Source: Primula veris (lineage: Eukaryota; Streptophyta; Magnoliopsida; Ericales; Primulaceae). Taken from it: a stretch of 64,000 bases of DNA. Below the pieces are notes generated by a model that was not told the origin of the DNA, made no database searches, and saw nothing but the letters and a program-made list of their open reading frames with translations. The translations under genes were made by a program, and so were the position numbers. The stretch spans positions 1,321,316-1,385,315 of the forward strand of contig OY821742.1 of the NCBI GenBank assembly GCA_963682055.1, given 5' to 3'. This document shows, in pieces, positions 50,260-62,833 of the stretch (position 1 is its first letter; each line of letters begins with the position of its first letter).

Positions 50260-52876
50260 TCAGCTTCTGCTACGGCGACGATCCCGAATCCCATTCCTAC
50301 ATCAAGCAACAAAATTAACATTACAGACTAGATAATATAGCACACAATCTAAAGAATTTACAAAACACCATGCAGGTTCACACTTAGATGACTACTACAA
50401 AGCATCTTTTTAAATAGGAAGCAAAATCAACAAACAAGAATGTAAAACTGTAATCTTCCACTCACATTAAGGAAGACTGCCCAATAATATGCAATAAACT
50501 TGTAAGCAAATAGATCTGTCATTCACTAAGTTTGTCAATAAATCTATAACTTAATAACTTATTGTGATACAAGACTGAGAGCACCCAAATATCATTATTC
50601 TGTGCGCTTAGAATATGCGTGTGTATTGCATTCTCGTGTGGTGTGGAAGTCTGGTAATACTTAGTTGGTAAACTTGAGAATAATTTACGAGTAGACAAGT
50701 TTAAGTAGACCACACAAGATAAAGGTCGCACCACTCAAAAGATTTCTTCAACTGGTATCCAAGTTTGACATATTGATTTAGTACTGAATTAAAATATAGA
50801 AGGGAAAAAACAAGAGAAAAGGAGGCATTACCCGTTAGCATAAGGCAACTCCTCACGTGCACGATAAGGTAGAGGAGACCTGCTATAGCTGCGTCCACGC
50901 GGCGGTGTTAAACTGCGCCTTCTTGGGGACCTACGAGGGCTGGGGCTCCTACATCAACAATTAAAACAAGTACAATCATTATCGTTACATGAGCAAACTG
51001 AACTATTTCTTTTAAAATCACTATCTATTTCACAATGCAAAATCACCCCACCAGAGAGATAAACTGACAAAAAGAAATCAAATGATTTTGCACTATATTG
51101 AACCTTTACCAAAAAGAGGTTCTTTACGAACCAAAATCCAAATAATAGAAGAGTAGCAGACTCTTAGAAAGATAATATAATTCGATCTGGTTTTCCCTAT
51201 TTATAGTAATCTAAAGGGCAGCTTGCAGAACTCTATAGGGTAATAATATTTTAAAAAGACTATGAGTCTTGATAATGAACACAAGACTCAAAACGAATAT
51301 TAACAGCCAAATGAAAAGACATTTTTGAAAAAATTAACTTCAGTCTTCGGTTATGTTATATTAGTTTAGATAGAGTGTCTGCATCAATAAATCCTAGCAA
51401 TGGTTCATATATAAATATCAAAATTGAAATCTCACCTCCGACCATAACTTGGACTCCTGCGGTATCGAGGGAGTGGACTGCGACTGCGACTGCGGCGCCT
51501 ACCACCACCCCCACCCCCACCACCACCACCACCACGGGAGCGGCATTCACGGGCAAAGTGGCCAGCCTCACCACACTCGTAACACTTCAAGTCAGAACCT
51601 CCAGAGCGACCACGCCCTCCTCCACCTCCTCCACGTCCACCACCATCACGCCCACCTCCATTTCTCGAGTTGTGGGATAGCTCAACTCTCCATCCATTCT
51701 TACCTGTTCAGTTATAGTAAGCCAGCTATTTTTTTGCAAATAAAGATGGAACCCTAAACATTTTGCACATATATTAGGCTGAACACCTGTCTTGTAATTT
51801 TAACGGAACCATTTTGTACAAATGTTATGTATTATATGCAGTATTTCATGTCGACTGTGGAAAAAAATTATAACATTAAATAAAGTTGTGAAGTATCATG
51901 GCAGAATAAACGACAAAGACATAATTTGAACTGATGGAGTGCATGTTATGTAATAAGATGAACGGAACCATTATGATTGTATGAACTCCTCAAAACACAC
52001 TTTTATTTGGATTACAAAAATCTATCAAAGTGAACCTGTGCGTAATGCCTATTTATTATTTAATGATAGTACCTTCTTGTACATGGGGAATCAGCAGTTT
52101 CTAAAAGTCAAGTGACGAAGATAACAGAAAGATAACCATCGCAAATCTTAGGCATGTGTTGCAGAACAGCAGAAGAAATTCAATCTTCTACCGACGACAT
52201 ATTCTAAGTAAGGTTTAAGCACAGAAGAAGTCCAAACTATGAGCAATTTCCAGTTTTAACAGAGGACGGGATTGTCAATTCTCTCTTTGAAGCTGTTACA
52301 ATGGCATTACCACTTTTTACTGGGTCGAAGAGAGAAATTGCAGATAATGATTAAAGTCCAATCGTCTCTCATTTGGGTAGTGGAATTCTAGTAGTATGCA
52401 GTAGACGAAAGACAAAAAGAAATCTAAGCACAACTCTGAAGACGTTCTTGAGAAGACGTCCCTGGACCAAAATGTATGACAATAAAAACTGTTTGCCCAA
52501 AAGCTCAAAAAATCAAACCATAAACTTACATAAGAAAGATTGTTTCATGAATAGATATATACCATAAATATCCATATATATATATATATATTATATACAC
52601 ACACACATATAGACATACCATCGATATCACGGATTGCATCTTGTGCATCCCTACGATCATCAAAGTCAATGAAAGCGTAGCCAGGAGGCCTACGTGCCAC
52701 CCAAACACTGCAAATTCACAATAATTTATATGAGTTTTGAGTTGTTATTGATATAAAATAATTGTGCTAAATTTAAAATGATATTACCTTCTGATGACCC
52801 CAAAGGTACGAAACTCGTCTTCAAGATCACGCTCAGTCACTCTTTCATCCAAATTCCCGACATACACTCTAGCCAT
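50260..52876 (-). CDS. RSZ22: SR splicing factor RSZ22/9G8 type with CCHC zinc knuckle, 199 aa, five coding exons
   Basis: Nuclear pre-mRNA splicing regulator that binds RNA and recruits spliceosome parts via its RS region. Coding exons (minus): 52788-52876, 52619-52707, 51436-51703, 50832-50948 and 50260-50296; all joins are GT-AG and in phase, giving 199 aa against about 200 for Arabidopsis RSZ22. An RRM spans residues 1 to about 72: [20 protein letters not shown] carries RNP2 (VYVGNL), and GYAFIDFDD is RNP1. A Gly/Arg-rich hinge follows, then one CCHC zinc knuckle, [14 protein letters not shown]. An 11-Gly run precedes the RS domain, with [29 protein letters not shown] and a final RDRRRSRS. 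One zinc knuckle identifies RSZ22/22a/21, not the two-knuckle RSZ32/33. It is preceded by a 5'-UTR intron of about 2.3 kb. Such genes commonly self-regulate by alternative splicing. Confidence 0.97.
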
Positions 52877-52884
52877 CTTGTCAC

Positions 52885-55181
52885 CTTTCAATACAAACAT
52901 ATTCAACAATTATGCATAGCAAACACGGGAAGAAAACCAAAAGCTAGCAAAGCAACTACAAAAACAAAACTGTATCCTAAACCGATTATTACAAACATAT
53001 AGATTTACACTAGTTAGAATCTTTCAAAGACACGCGTTAAGTCTGTTAAAATCTTATCCTTATCCCGTCACTGATCGTTAACACATTACTACCAATAAGA
53101 TATATAAACTTTATGTCCAACAGAATCTTACACAAAAACTTCGACCTTACCACTGATCATTAACACTTTAATTCTTCAATAACTTAATATACACATCAAA
53201 ATCCATATCCTAAACCTCGTAAAAAAAAAACTTTCTTTAAATTCTTGCACAAACTGAACTATCTATACTATTAAAAGAAAAACTCATTATCTATCACTGA
53301 TCATACATAAATTAGGTAGACAAATTCGACATTTAGCCTATTTAAGTTTGAAAAAATGACGGGCCATCTTTCTTCCAAAAAAAATAAAAACTTCCAGCTT
53401 TGTTTGCAAATCTTAAACGTATATTCTTCTTTTTTCTACTTTTAACCAGCATTACACTAATTAGCTAGCTTGAGAACTTTTTTTTCGTTTTACGGGTGTC
53501 ATAAGTCTCAGAAAAGGGAATATATTTACTTAAAAGATGCTACCAAACAACAATTAACTTCAACTTATCCGGTTAAAAAGATTAGCGGTCTCAGCACCAT
53601 AAATAATGAGAATCTAAAATCAATGAGTACAAGTTTACTACTTAACTGACCAAATGACAAAATATTATAAATTTTCGGACTAAATATACAGCTTGTAAAC
53701 TAAGGCGGGTAATAATGACTACATCCCTAATTCATGTTAAAATTCACAATTTCAAATCTTATACAAATTCACTAACCGAATTGTAACGTATATACATATT
53801 TGGACCAAATATACAGCTAATAATCAACAAAGTACAACATTGAGAGTAAATTAAGGTGTCAAATTATCACTAATTGAGTAACAGAATCGTACAATAAGCC
53901 CTAATTTTCATAAATTCACCAACTCATGTTAAGTTCACTATTCACCAAATACACCGAGTCGTAAAATAAATGCTAATTCACTATTTTTCTCAATAGAAAT
54001 CTCCTAATTCACTAATTGAGTGACCGAAACGTAGAATAATATACATAATTTCACTAAAATAAACAGCTAATAACCAACTAAGCACAAAAATGAAAGTGAA
54101 TTAAGGTTGCGAATCATTATTAGTTTGAGTAACCAAATCGTACAGTAATTTCACTGATTCGCCAATTAAGTGAGGAACCCTAAAATAAATGCTATTTCAC
54201 TATTTCTCATTAAAAATCGCCTACTTAACTAATTTAGTCACCTAATCGTACAATAATTTCACTATTTCACATTAAAAACTCACTAATCCACTAATTCGTC
54301 AATTAAGTCACGAATCGTAAAATAAATGCTATTTCACTAAATCTCATTAGGATTCCTCAAATTAACTAATCTAGTCACCTAATCGTACAGTAATTTCACT
54401 GATTCGCCAATTAAGTGAGGAACCCTAAAATAAATGCTATTTCACTATTTCTCATTAAAAATCGCCTACTTAACTAATCTACTGACCTAATTGTACAATA
54501 ATTTCACTATTTCACATTAAAAACTCACTAATCCGCTAATTCGCCAATTAACTGACGAATCGTAAAATACATGCTATTTCACTAAATCTCATTAGAATTC
54601 CTCAAATTAACTAATCTAGTCACCTAATCGTACAGTAATTTCACTAATTCACATTAAATCTCACTAATTCGCTAATTAAGCGACCAACCCTAAAATAAAT
54701 GCTAATTCACTAAATCCCCTAATTAACTAATCTATTGACCTAATTGTACGGTAATTTCACTAATTCACATTAAAATTCACTAATCCACTAATTCGCCAAT
54801 TAAGTGATGAATCGTAAAATAAATCCACTAATTCACTAACATAAAACACATTATTTCACCATAATAAAACACACAATAACTGTAATTTGAAACAAAACTT
54901 AAAATCGCTAATTCACTAATTTCACATTAAAACTCACTAATTCAACAACTGACGTTAATTTCACCAATTAAGTGACCAAATCGTAAAAAAAAACAATAAT
55001 AGTAAACAGCTAATAACCGAACAGTAAATAATACTAATAATTTATTGTTTTCTTTCTCGATACTAATTTTAAACAACAATATACAAACAACATATCTTAA
55101 CCTTGTATAATATATATATATAATACGTATATTTGTATAATTATAGTATATATAAGTATATATAGAGAGAGAAAGGAAACC
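52885..55181 (-). other. 5'-UTR intron of the RSZ gene
   Basis: The likely acceptor is ...TTGAAAG/GTGACAAG, a few bases before the ATG, and the donor CTCAG/GTTTCC falls at 55182/55181. The leader exon therefore starts at 55182. About half of the intron consists of degenerate tandem repeats. Leader introns often raise expression in plants, but nothing here proves that. Confidence 0.6.
53640..54990. repeat. Degenerate tandem repeats in the RSZ leader intron
   Basis: CACTAATTCGCCAATTAAGT, AATCGTAAAATAAATGCTAT and TTCACTATTTCTCATTAAAA recur many times. A block starting TTAAGTGAGGAACCCTAAAA is repeated almost exactly at 54165 and 54409 (period about 244, made of two smaller units). All repeats keep the same orientation. 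Confidence 0.88.
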
Positions 55182-55206
55182 TGAGATCTGAATAAATCGC
55201 CGCCGT

Positions 55207-55239
<33 letters not shown>

Positions 55240-55290
55240 TATAGATATAGAGAGAGAGAGAGAGAGAGATAATGAAACCCTAATTCAATT
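55182..55290 (-). promoter_or_regulatory. RSZ leader exon and core promoter
   Basis: GCCGCCG-containing leader next to (TA)n at 55206-55224 and (GA)n at 55233-55270. A telo-box AAACCCTAA lies at 55275-55283 (plus strand). Telo-boxes are frequent just upstream or in leaders of plant genes for RNA handling and translation. Confidence 0.55.
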
Positions 55291-55384
55291 GTGAAGGTTC
55301 TAAACTTATACTATAAAATACGGGTCGGGTTAGCATTAACTTGACCCGTTAAGATCATATTTGTTACAAGTTGGTCTTCAATGT

Positions 55385-55640
55385 TTAAAGTTGTGACCAG
55401 TGCCGAAAACCGAACCGTAAAACTGAAAAACCGAAAAAAATTGGATTGGTTTCGGTTTTTAATAAAACCGAACCGAAAAAGACCGAAACCGAAAAATAAC
55501 CGAAACTGAACCGAAAAAAATCGATCCGGTCCGGTACAAAAAATAAAAAGACTGAAACCGAAAAAACTCAAACCGAAAAATATGTTTGGTTTCAGTTTTA
55601 CTAAAAACCGAACCGAACCGGACCGAACTCAGCCATATAT
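55385..55640. mobile_element. hAT-like family H copy
   Basis: CCGAAAACCGAACC, GAAACCGAAAAATAACCGAA and similar words throughout. It lies immediately left of the 69-bp tandem array. No clear target duplication. Confidence 0.65.
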
Positions 55641-55690
55641 CCCATCCCTACTATTATTTTTATGAGAAAATGACGAAAAGTTACATTTTA

Positions 55691-56031
55691 TTATTTGATA
55701 GTTAAGTAAAGAAAATACATCATCCAAACCAGTTTTAAAGATTTATACATACGATTAGATTATTTGATAGTTAAGTAAAGAAAATACATCCTCCAAACCA
55801 GTTTTAAAGATTTATACATACGATTAGATTATTTGATAGTTAAGTAAAGAAAATACATCCTCCAAACCAGTTTTAAAGATTTATACATACGATTAGATTA
55901 TTTGATAGTTAAGTAAAGAAAATACATCCTCCAAACCAGTTTTAAAGATTTATACATACGATTAGATTATTTGATAGTTAAGTAAAGAAAATACATCCTC
56001 CAAATCAGTTTTAAAGATTTATACATACGAT
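55691..56031. repeat. Tandem array, 5 x 69 bp
   Basis: A unit with GATAGTTAAGTAAAGAAAAT at 55697, 55766, 55835, 55904 and 55973 is repeated exactly every 69 bp. Only single differences are seen (CATCATCC in the first unit, CAAATCAG in the last), so the array is young. Confidence 0.97.
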
Positions 56032-56305
56032 AAGTGCTGGGCGAATACCCGGAAAAATCGAACCGAACAGAAATAGACCGAAACCGAAAAAACCAAAACT
56101 TTTTCGGGTCGGTTTCGGTGAAAACCCGGAAAAGCCAAAAAACCCCAAAAAAGACTGAAAAACCTAAAATAAAACCGAAAAAACCCGGTTCGGTCTAAAA
56201 AATAAAAAGATCGAAAACCGGAAACAACCGAACCAAAAAACTGCTCGATTTTGGTTTTGGTTTTGCCAAAAACCGAACCGGACCGGACCCAGCCCTACAT
56301 ACGAT
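56024..56305. mobile_element. hAT-like family H copy (266 bp) inserted in the last 69-bp unit
   Basis: The target duplication CATACGAT (8 bp) occurs at 56024-56031 and 56298-56305. The element begins AAGTGCTGGGCG and ends ACCCAGCCCTA, near-inverse termini typical of hAT. The target word is part of the 69-bp unit, so insertion postdates that unit. Confidence 0.88.
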
Positions 56306-56820
56306 ACATGATGGTACTGCATATGCTACTTGTTTTTACTCTTTGTTTTTAACTTTGATGCTACGTTATATGTATCAAATCTTAAATAAGACTTGAAAAT
56401 TCGGGATTTTAGAAATTAACTATGTTTTTATTGACTAATCAATGATTCTTTCCATTTTCCTTACATACTCCCTCGTTTCCTTTTTAATTGTGCTCTAGAA
56501 ACTAAGTACATATTGATCGAAACGAACTCTTTCCTTAACTACATCGGAGAATTGTTTTGAAAAGTCGGTTATGTGCAGTTTATTTCAGCTTTGAAAATGG
56601 TAAGATCGCAAAACTACCCAATTAAATCGGATTTGAAAATTTTCAACCAAACCAAATCGAGTTTATTTTTTGATCGGGCCAGCTTGGCTCGGTCGATTCG
56701 GCTTGGTTTAGTCAACGTTTGCTCACCCTTGTGCACAACCGTAGTAATAAATATAGATATACCTCAAAGCAAGAACCAGTAGTGGCTTTAATAGTTTTGC
56801 AGTCCTCGTTGTTTACAACT
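56306..56820. other. Gene-free interval
   Basis: A Stowaway-like terminus CTCCCTCGTTTCC at about 56467 without a matching right end. No gene evidence; a 69-codon open frame at 56573 has no family resemblance. Confidence 0.4.
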
Positions 56821-57195
56821 AGAACTGTGAATGAGCCCAAAATTTTGTGGAAAATAACGTGTTTGTTTCGTCAATAGTTTGTCTCGTTTTCGTTCATTAC
56901 TAAATGAAATTATAATGAAATAAAATTATCATTTCGTTTAGTAAACGAGATGATAATGATCATAGCTTGTTCGTTTCATTACTAAATTACTTACAAGCTA
57001 ATAGGGATGTGAATGAGGTAAAAAATTTGTGAAAAATTTCATGTTCGTTTAGTTGAAAGCTCGTTTCGTTTTCGTTTTCGTTCATTATTAAATGAAATGA
57101 AAACGAGAACGAAAAACTAAAAACTAAAAACTAAAAAATCAAACGAAACGAAAATGAAATTGACCGTTTTCGTTTCGTTTCGCTTCATTATGAGC
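56820..57195. mobile_element. Two adjacent foldback elements rich in CGTTTCGTTTTCGTT words
   Basis: GTGAATGAGCCC near 56828 and TAGGGATGTGAATGAG near 57001 start two related blocks. The second ends TTCATTATGAGCCCTA (57190), the inverse of its start, and its arms carry CGTTTTCGTTTTCGTTC against AACGAAACGAAAATG. TTACAA lies on both outer sides, a possible imperfect target duplication. Confidence 0.6.
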
Positions 57196-59318
57196 CCTAT
57201 TTACAACAACATTGGTATATTAAAATGCTCCTTCATATATAAACAAAACGGCTCCTCGCAAAAATATCCAAAATAGTAGTAAAGAAATGTGAAATACTAA
57301 TTCTTCAAATAAATATATAAAAAATAATAGTGCCGAGTCACTCGATAGTGCTACGTTCACTCTTCTTGTGAGAGGAGAGCAAAGATGAAAACGCTCACTC
57401 CTCTCTTACAAGTAGTGTATGAAGAAGTGGAAATATTTTCACTCGATTCACCCGACAGGGTCACGGGTACGAACGCTGCTCCGTCATGCACAAATTCTTT
57501 CTTGAGTTATTTCCTCCATGTACGAGTTGTGATATCAATCTTTGCCATTACCACTATAGCACCTAGTAATACGTTTAGTGTCTACCGAGGTATCTAGGAA
57601 ATTGCGATACAATAATGTTACTCGAGTCAATGCTCGTCATTACGTATAATGTTTACAGGAATCGCAATAAATTATGAAAGTTGAAAGAACATGGCTTTTA
57701 AAATGTATATATCAATGAATTAGCCACATGATGATGCTTCATCCAAGTCTCTTCATTTCACCTCAATTTTAAAGAAGTCCAAAATGAAAATAGATCAATG
57801 CCTCTGAAATACTCATAAATTAAGATGAAATTGTTCATTGAGTAAGTACATATGCTGTTAATTAAATATTTTTTGTCAAATTTCAAGACAAAGTTATACA
57901 CAACCACAAAAAGAAAGTTGTCTCACTATGTAGATATATGTAAACAAAAACAAACCTCTGCCAATTTCATAAAAAGAACAAAAAGATGGTGTTGAATGTT
58001 TTGTGAGGAGGTCTTATATATACGAACCTTATTTCGAATTTAGACGACACATACAATCACGGAGTACAAACACAGGTGTTGTAACAACGATGAAACAGTC
58101 ATTGGGAACTCGTAAGCGGAATAGGTAAAGTTCAATGTCTCTTTGGTAGAGAAACTATATTTTCTTTTACAAAAATGTTAAGCAGAAAACAGTTGCTAGA
58201 TGGTGTACAGATAAAATTGAAGCAGCTTAAGAATTTGGAAAATGCTCTTATCTGTTTCCTTAGTTTCTTTATGTTTTAATTTTGATAAATGATATATGCA
58301 CAGAGTGAGTTGTACAGTATATACACAGAATGAGTATGTAGAATGTAATAATAGGTGATATATAAATAGTGGTAGGGTTCGGTTTAACTTTTCCACTATG
58401 TAATTAGTCATTATGTACACAACTATGTGTACTTCATTATGTGCATATAGTATTACTCTTTAATTTGTAATTGCCAAAGTCCTAGTATGAGGCAAATATA
58501 ATAAGATTATTGGTATTTATCTAGTTCCATTTCAAGAATTAGGTTACTTAATTAGTAGTGTCTTACTCTTCTTATAACTTGCATAACATCACCATAACAA
58601 ACCCCTTGAAAACAATGAAAAGTACAAAAGAAACAACCTAACTTTCACCAATATTTGATGCTGCAGAGAATACTAATAATAACAAATTACAAACCAATAG
58701 TTGAATTAAGTAACAAGACAAAAGTCCTAATAGTAAGTAATTCAATTATTTCCAATCATTGACCCTAGAAAGCTCTTGTTTATCTCTTAATTTCTTGTTC
58801 TACTAGGAGTAGATTAGTACTCTATTAGTCTGCTTTTGACTTTAATAACATCATGTCATCATCCATAACATAACAAACCATTTGATAAACTAGAATGCAA
58901 ATTCCTAATCTTTGACTGCTATATGATGTTGCAGATATGTACTAATCAGAAAAAGATAGTTGGTTGGAACTGAAGTGTTAAAACTTAAACAAAGTGCATA
59001 AACATTAATCCAACAATCGACCATTAAGTAAAGTCGGTAAAGAGACATAACCTCCTTAATTAGAGAAAAATCATGTACTTGAATCCAAAATGTTCAATTG
59101 CAAAATATTGACCTCCAAAAAATATACCCCACGAGCAATTCCGAGTTCAGATTCTGCAGTTTTCTTTTTTACTTTGAAGGACCTTATAACCTACCGGTCC
59201 GAACAAGGAAGCGTTCGGGGGTGCTAAAATTTATACATCAATTTTTTTCTCGCGGATGTATTAGATCTAAAATACAAATAACCAAATTCAATTCTTATTT
59301 TACGTTTACTGTAACTAA
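57196..59318. other. Gene-free interval downstream of the receptor-like kinase
   Basis: A 70-codon open frame at 57385-57597 in a GC-richer patch does not match anything I know. The right part should contain the kinase 3' UTR. Otherwise AT-rich without repeats. Confidence 0.45.
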
Positions 59319-62300
59319 CTAGTTCCTTCCTAGACCAACCCTATTAGGTGTGGGTCCTGGGGTTGAGTGTACAGAGTTAGATTCGCTCGATGATGGATTT
59401 TCACCTACTACCCGTCGAATATCCTCCACTCTACTTAAAACATCTGTCATTTTCGGCCTTTGTTCGGGCATCCTTTCTGCACAACTCAACCCTATTTGTA
59501 ACATTTCGACCATTTCTTCCTCTATATTCGGGTACCTCATGAGCTCTACATCGAAAACCTCGGCGGTCCACTCTTCTCTAACTACTGAGTTCACCCACCT
59601 CACGAGGTGTATTACGTCGTATTCTCCCCCTGTGGCGTACACTGGCGATTTTCCAGTTAAGAGCTCGAGTAGCAATACGCCGAAACTGTACACGTCTGAG
59701 GGCTGTGTTGCTTTTCTCGTGTCGGTTACTTCTGGGGCAATGTATCCACCTGCAGTCATGGAACTACGAATTATTTATCACGGGTATGGAAATTAAACTT
59801 AAAAGTGAGGTCAAGAAAAAGGATATTTCAGAAGTGCTAAATTGCCATTTTAAACAAATTATACAGTAGAAGTTCAGCAAAAAGTACACTTCGAAAGACT
59901 AATCGTTACGTGTGGTCTTTCTTTCACTTTAGTCACAGATCTTTGGCAATATACGAATAGGTCGACAATTAAAACACTAGATATCGAGGACTAGACTCAC
60001 CATCGCCATCAAAGAGCTTTTTCGAAGAGTCCTCGGCCTAATTTTCTAGTGTTAACAATTTCGTGATATGCCAATTTCATAGTAAACAGAATTGAATAGA
60101 AAAGAAAGACTAAGCTTTTAACTTTTCATCTATTTGAGCTGGTTTGATTGCAACTTTAAAGCAGCCAAGCTTGAGTTTATTTAGTTTAAGAGAAAAAAAA
60201 CTAGGTTCATCTAGCTAAAAGCTTTAAACTTATTCTGGGCAAAAATCAGTATAGTGCAGCTTTCTAGCTTGTCAACCAAATGAAGTCCAGATTTTGAACC
60301 AAAGTAGCTAAGCTTATAGAACCAGTCAAGGCCTAAACAAGTGCAGTAAATTAGAACTAGTTCAAATTCCCTTAAATACATGGGTGATGCCAAATACTAT
60401 TGTAAACAAATTAAACTGAAAATAAATGACAGAATATAACTGAACTTTTTGATAATTATATTTATAGCTCTATCTCGTTCCACAGTCTCTTACCTGATCG
60501 AGCGGATGGTGGTATAGTTGGGGACATTAGAATGGCTAGGCCGAGATCAGAGATTGATCCAAAGTCTTGAGAGTTGAGGAATATGTTTGAGGCTTTCACA
60601 TTTCCATGTACGAGTTTTCCGTTGTTTTGGGTGTGGATGTGAGCGATGCCTCGTGCTGCTCCTATCACGATTCTTAGCCTCGTTTCCCAGTCGAGTGGGA
60701 CCCGGTCTTCACTTCTTTTAGCTAAAATTTTGTTTAAATTCAATAATATGCAGATTGCAGTTAAATAAAGTGGACGATTTCAGTAGCATGTTCATGGTGC
60801 CATAGGCAAAGAAATCCATTCCTTTTTAATCTTAGATTTGGCCCTTAATTCTGGATAGCAATCTTGTCATAAGGCTTGTTTGGGTCTAGCTAGCTTATCA
60901 AGACCGGAAAAATAACAAGTTGGGTTCTTTTGGCTAGTCATCCAACTTTTTAGAACAGTAAAAAATGTAGGATCGGTTTTCAAGCGGAACAATCAAATGT
61001 AGCACAACTTAATAAGCAAACTACATATAAGCAGAAAATCTGATTGTAGTTATGCAGAAGATTACATTTTCTGAAACATAGAAGTTGTACAGTAGTTGAT
61101 AATTAGGTAAGACAGTAACTCTTTTTATTCTTATTTGAATTTAAGGAAATGCGATATAATCGTCTTAAGCTGTTGTGGAAGAGTTTGCTACGGATTTATG
61201 AAAACTAACACTGTTTAAAATCATAAACCGACTCTGAAATTTGTAACAGAATATTTGCATAAAATACAACTTACAGTGTAACATCGCAGCCACGCTCCCC
61301 ATACCGTAATAATCATACACCATTAGCTTCTCTTCTTTTGAATAATAATAACCTCTCAAATTAATGACATTATCATGCCTAATACTGCCAACTAATCCCA
61401 TTATATGCTCAAAATCTCTCTTCGACACACTCGATTCCTTAACCCTCTTCACCACCACCGTGTTAGTATCCTCCAAAGCTGCCTTATAAGTCGTCCCAAA
61501 CGTGCCCTTACCCAACACTTCAGCCGAAGCCCTTAACAAGTCTTCAAGGTCAAAAACGTAATCGTACCCTTCGGAAAACACAAGCTTTTCATTCTGCCTC
61601 GTTGAACCTTCTTTCTTCATAAATCCATCTTTATTTTTCCTTGAATAACTCGAGCCCCCGATTGTATTGTCTTTTTTCAAGTAAATAACAATCAAGAGAA
61701 TCACCAGAGCGATCAATACTATCATACAACCCCCTATTATTATTCCTATTTCTTCTGATTTCTTGAATTTTTTCGAACTTTTTGGTGGTTCAACAGGTGT
61801 TAAGTTTCCGAGATTATTTCCCAAAAATGCCCAACTTGGGAAGATTTTAAGAGACGGAGGTATGCTTCCTGTGAGATTATTGTTCGATAAATCAAGAAAT
61901 TGAAGCGTAGGGACACCAAAATCAGGTATAGAACCCGAAAACGAGTTGTTAGCAAGATTCAAAGATTTGAGCTGAGCGAGATTCGAAAACGATGAAGGGA
62001 TTGTACCATTGAATGCATTATTAGATAGGTTAATAATCAACAGATTTTTCGAGATAGAAAAATCAAAAGGCAGTTCCCCGGAGATATTACTATCTTCAAG
62101 ATTAAGCTCGGTTAAGTTTCTAAAATTTGATAAATCAAAGGGAAGAGGACCCAAGATATGATTCAATCCTAGATTCAAGACCCGTAAGGCAGTTAAGCGT
62201 CCCAGGGTGTTTTCAGGAATCTGGTTCCTGAAACGAAAGTTATTTAGTTTAAGCGCTACAACTCTCGATTTTTCTTGATTGCAAGTGATTCCTTTCCAGT

Positions 62301-62463
62301 TGGTGCAAGGTGACGAACTCTCGTTCCATTCTAGAGGGGGAGTGAGAGAAATGGCATGAATGAAATCGATCAAGGCTTGTTTGTCCTTCATTGGTTCGGA
62401 GTTTGTAATCTGGAAAATTGTTGCAAAAATGAAAAATGCTGAAAAGATGATGTTGATCCCCAT
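59319..62463 (-). CDS. LRR receptor-like kinase with degenerate catalytic loop (At4g23740-like class), 615 aa, three exons
   Basis: Plasma-membrane receptor of the LRR III class. Exons (minus): 61275-62463, 60494-60721 and 59319-59749, phases joining exactly. Residues 1-22 are a signal peptide. An LRR N-cap ([16 protein letters not shown]) is followed by about five LRRs (about 90-205), a Lys-rich stretch and a TM helix (about 239-262). The kinase-like domain starts with [20 protein letters not shown]: the glycine loop is at 318-326 and VVVKRVKE holds the ATP-site Lys339. The catalytic loop reads HGNVKASN (435-442) in place of HRDxxxxN, so the catalytic Asp is missing, and DFG is DLG (455-457). 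GYIAPEVTD and [18 protein letters not shown] follow. Loss of the HRD Asp is normal for this class, so a signalling pseudokinase or scaffold role is inferred. The C-tail is Ser/Pro-rich. Start: ATG 62461-62463, directly before the hydrophobic signal sequence. Confidence 0.95.
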
Positions 62464-62833
62464 CTTCTATCTTGTGTAATATTCAAGTGTATTGCTTTTG
62501 TACAAAGTAATACAATTGTATAATACAAAATCAATATGATATGTTACTTAAAAAAGACTTAAAAGGGAGAATTACCCAACAGAAATGTATGGTACAAACT
62601 TGTGATTACAGAAACATTCAAGAGACAAACAAAGATGGATCTTTTGTGATGATGAGTCTTGCATTATGTATTTTTGCTCTCATGATAATGGTAAATAATA
62701 GAAAAACAAAGTACATAAACAATATATAGCAATATGGCATAAGGGACAAATAATTCAACTAGTTAGGCATATTGGTATAGGAGTATATTATAAGAAAAGT
62801 CATTGGACCTATAAAAATCATTCCATTTTTTTT
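62464..62833. promoter_or_regulatory. Upstream region of the receptor-like kinase
   Basis: About 370 bp between the start codon and a large foldback element. On the minus strand ATTGTATTACTTTG and TTGTATTATACAATTG at 62508-62525 are the nearest TATA-like sequences. No other motif was assigned. Confidence 0.35.

Noticed and set aside
51375..51757. Overlapping open frames with His/Thr/Pro runs
   Set aside because: Shadows of the Gly-rich and zinc-knuckle exon of RSZ22 read in other frames.
57385..57597. 70-codon open frame in a GC-richer patch
   Set aside because: No family resemblance, no splice signals in a consistent frame and no neighbouring coding exons.
59350..59796. 148-codon open frame on plus
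   Set aside because: Antisense shadow of the last exon of the receptor-like kinase.
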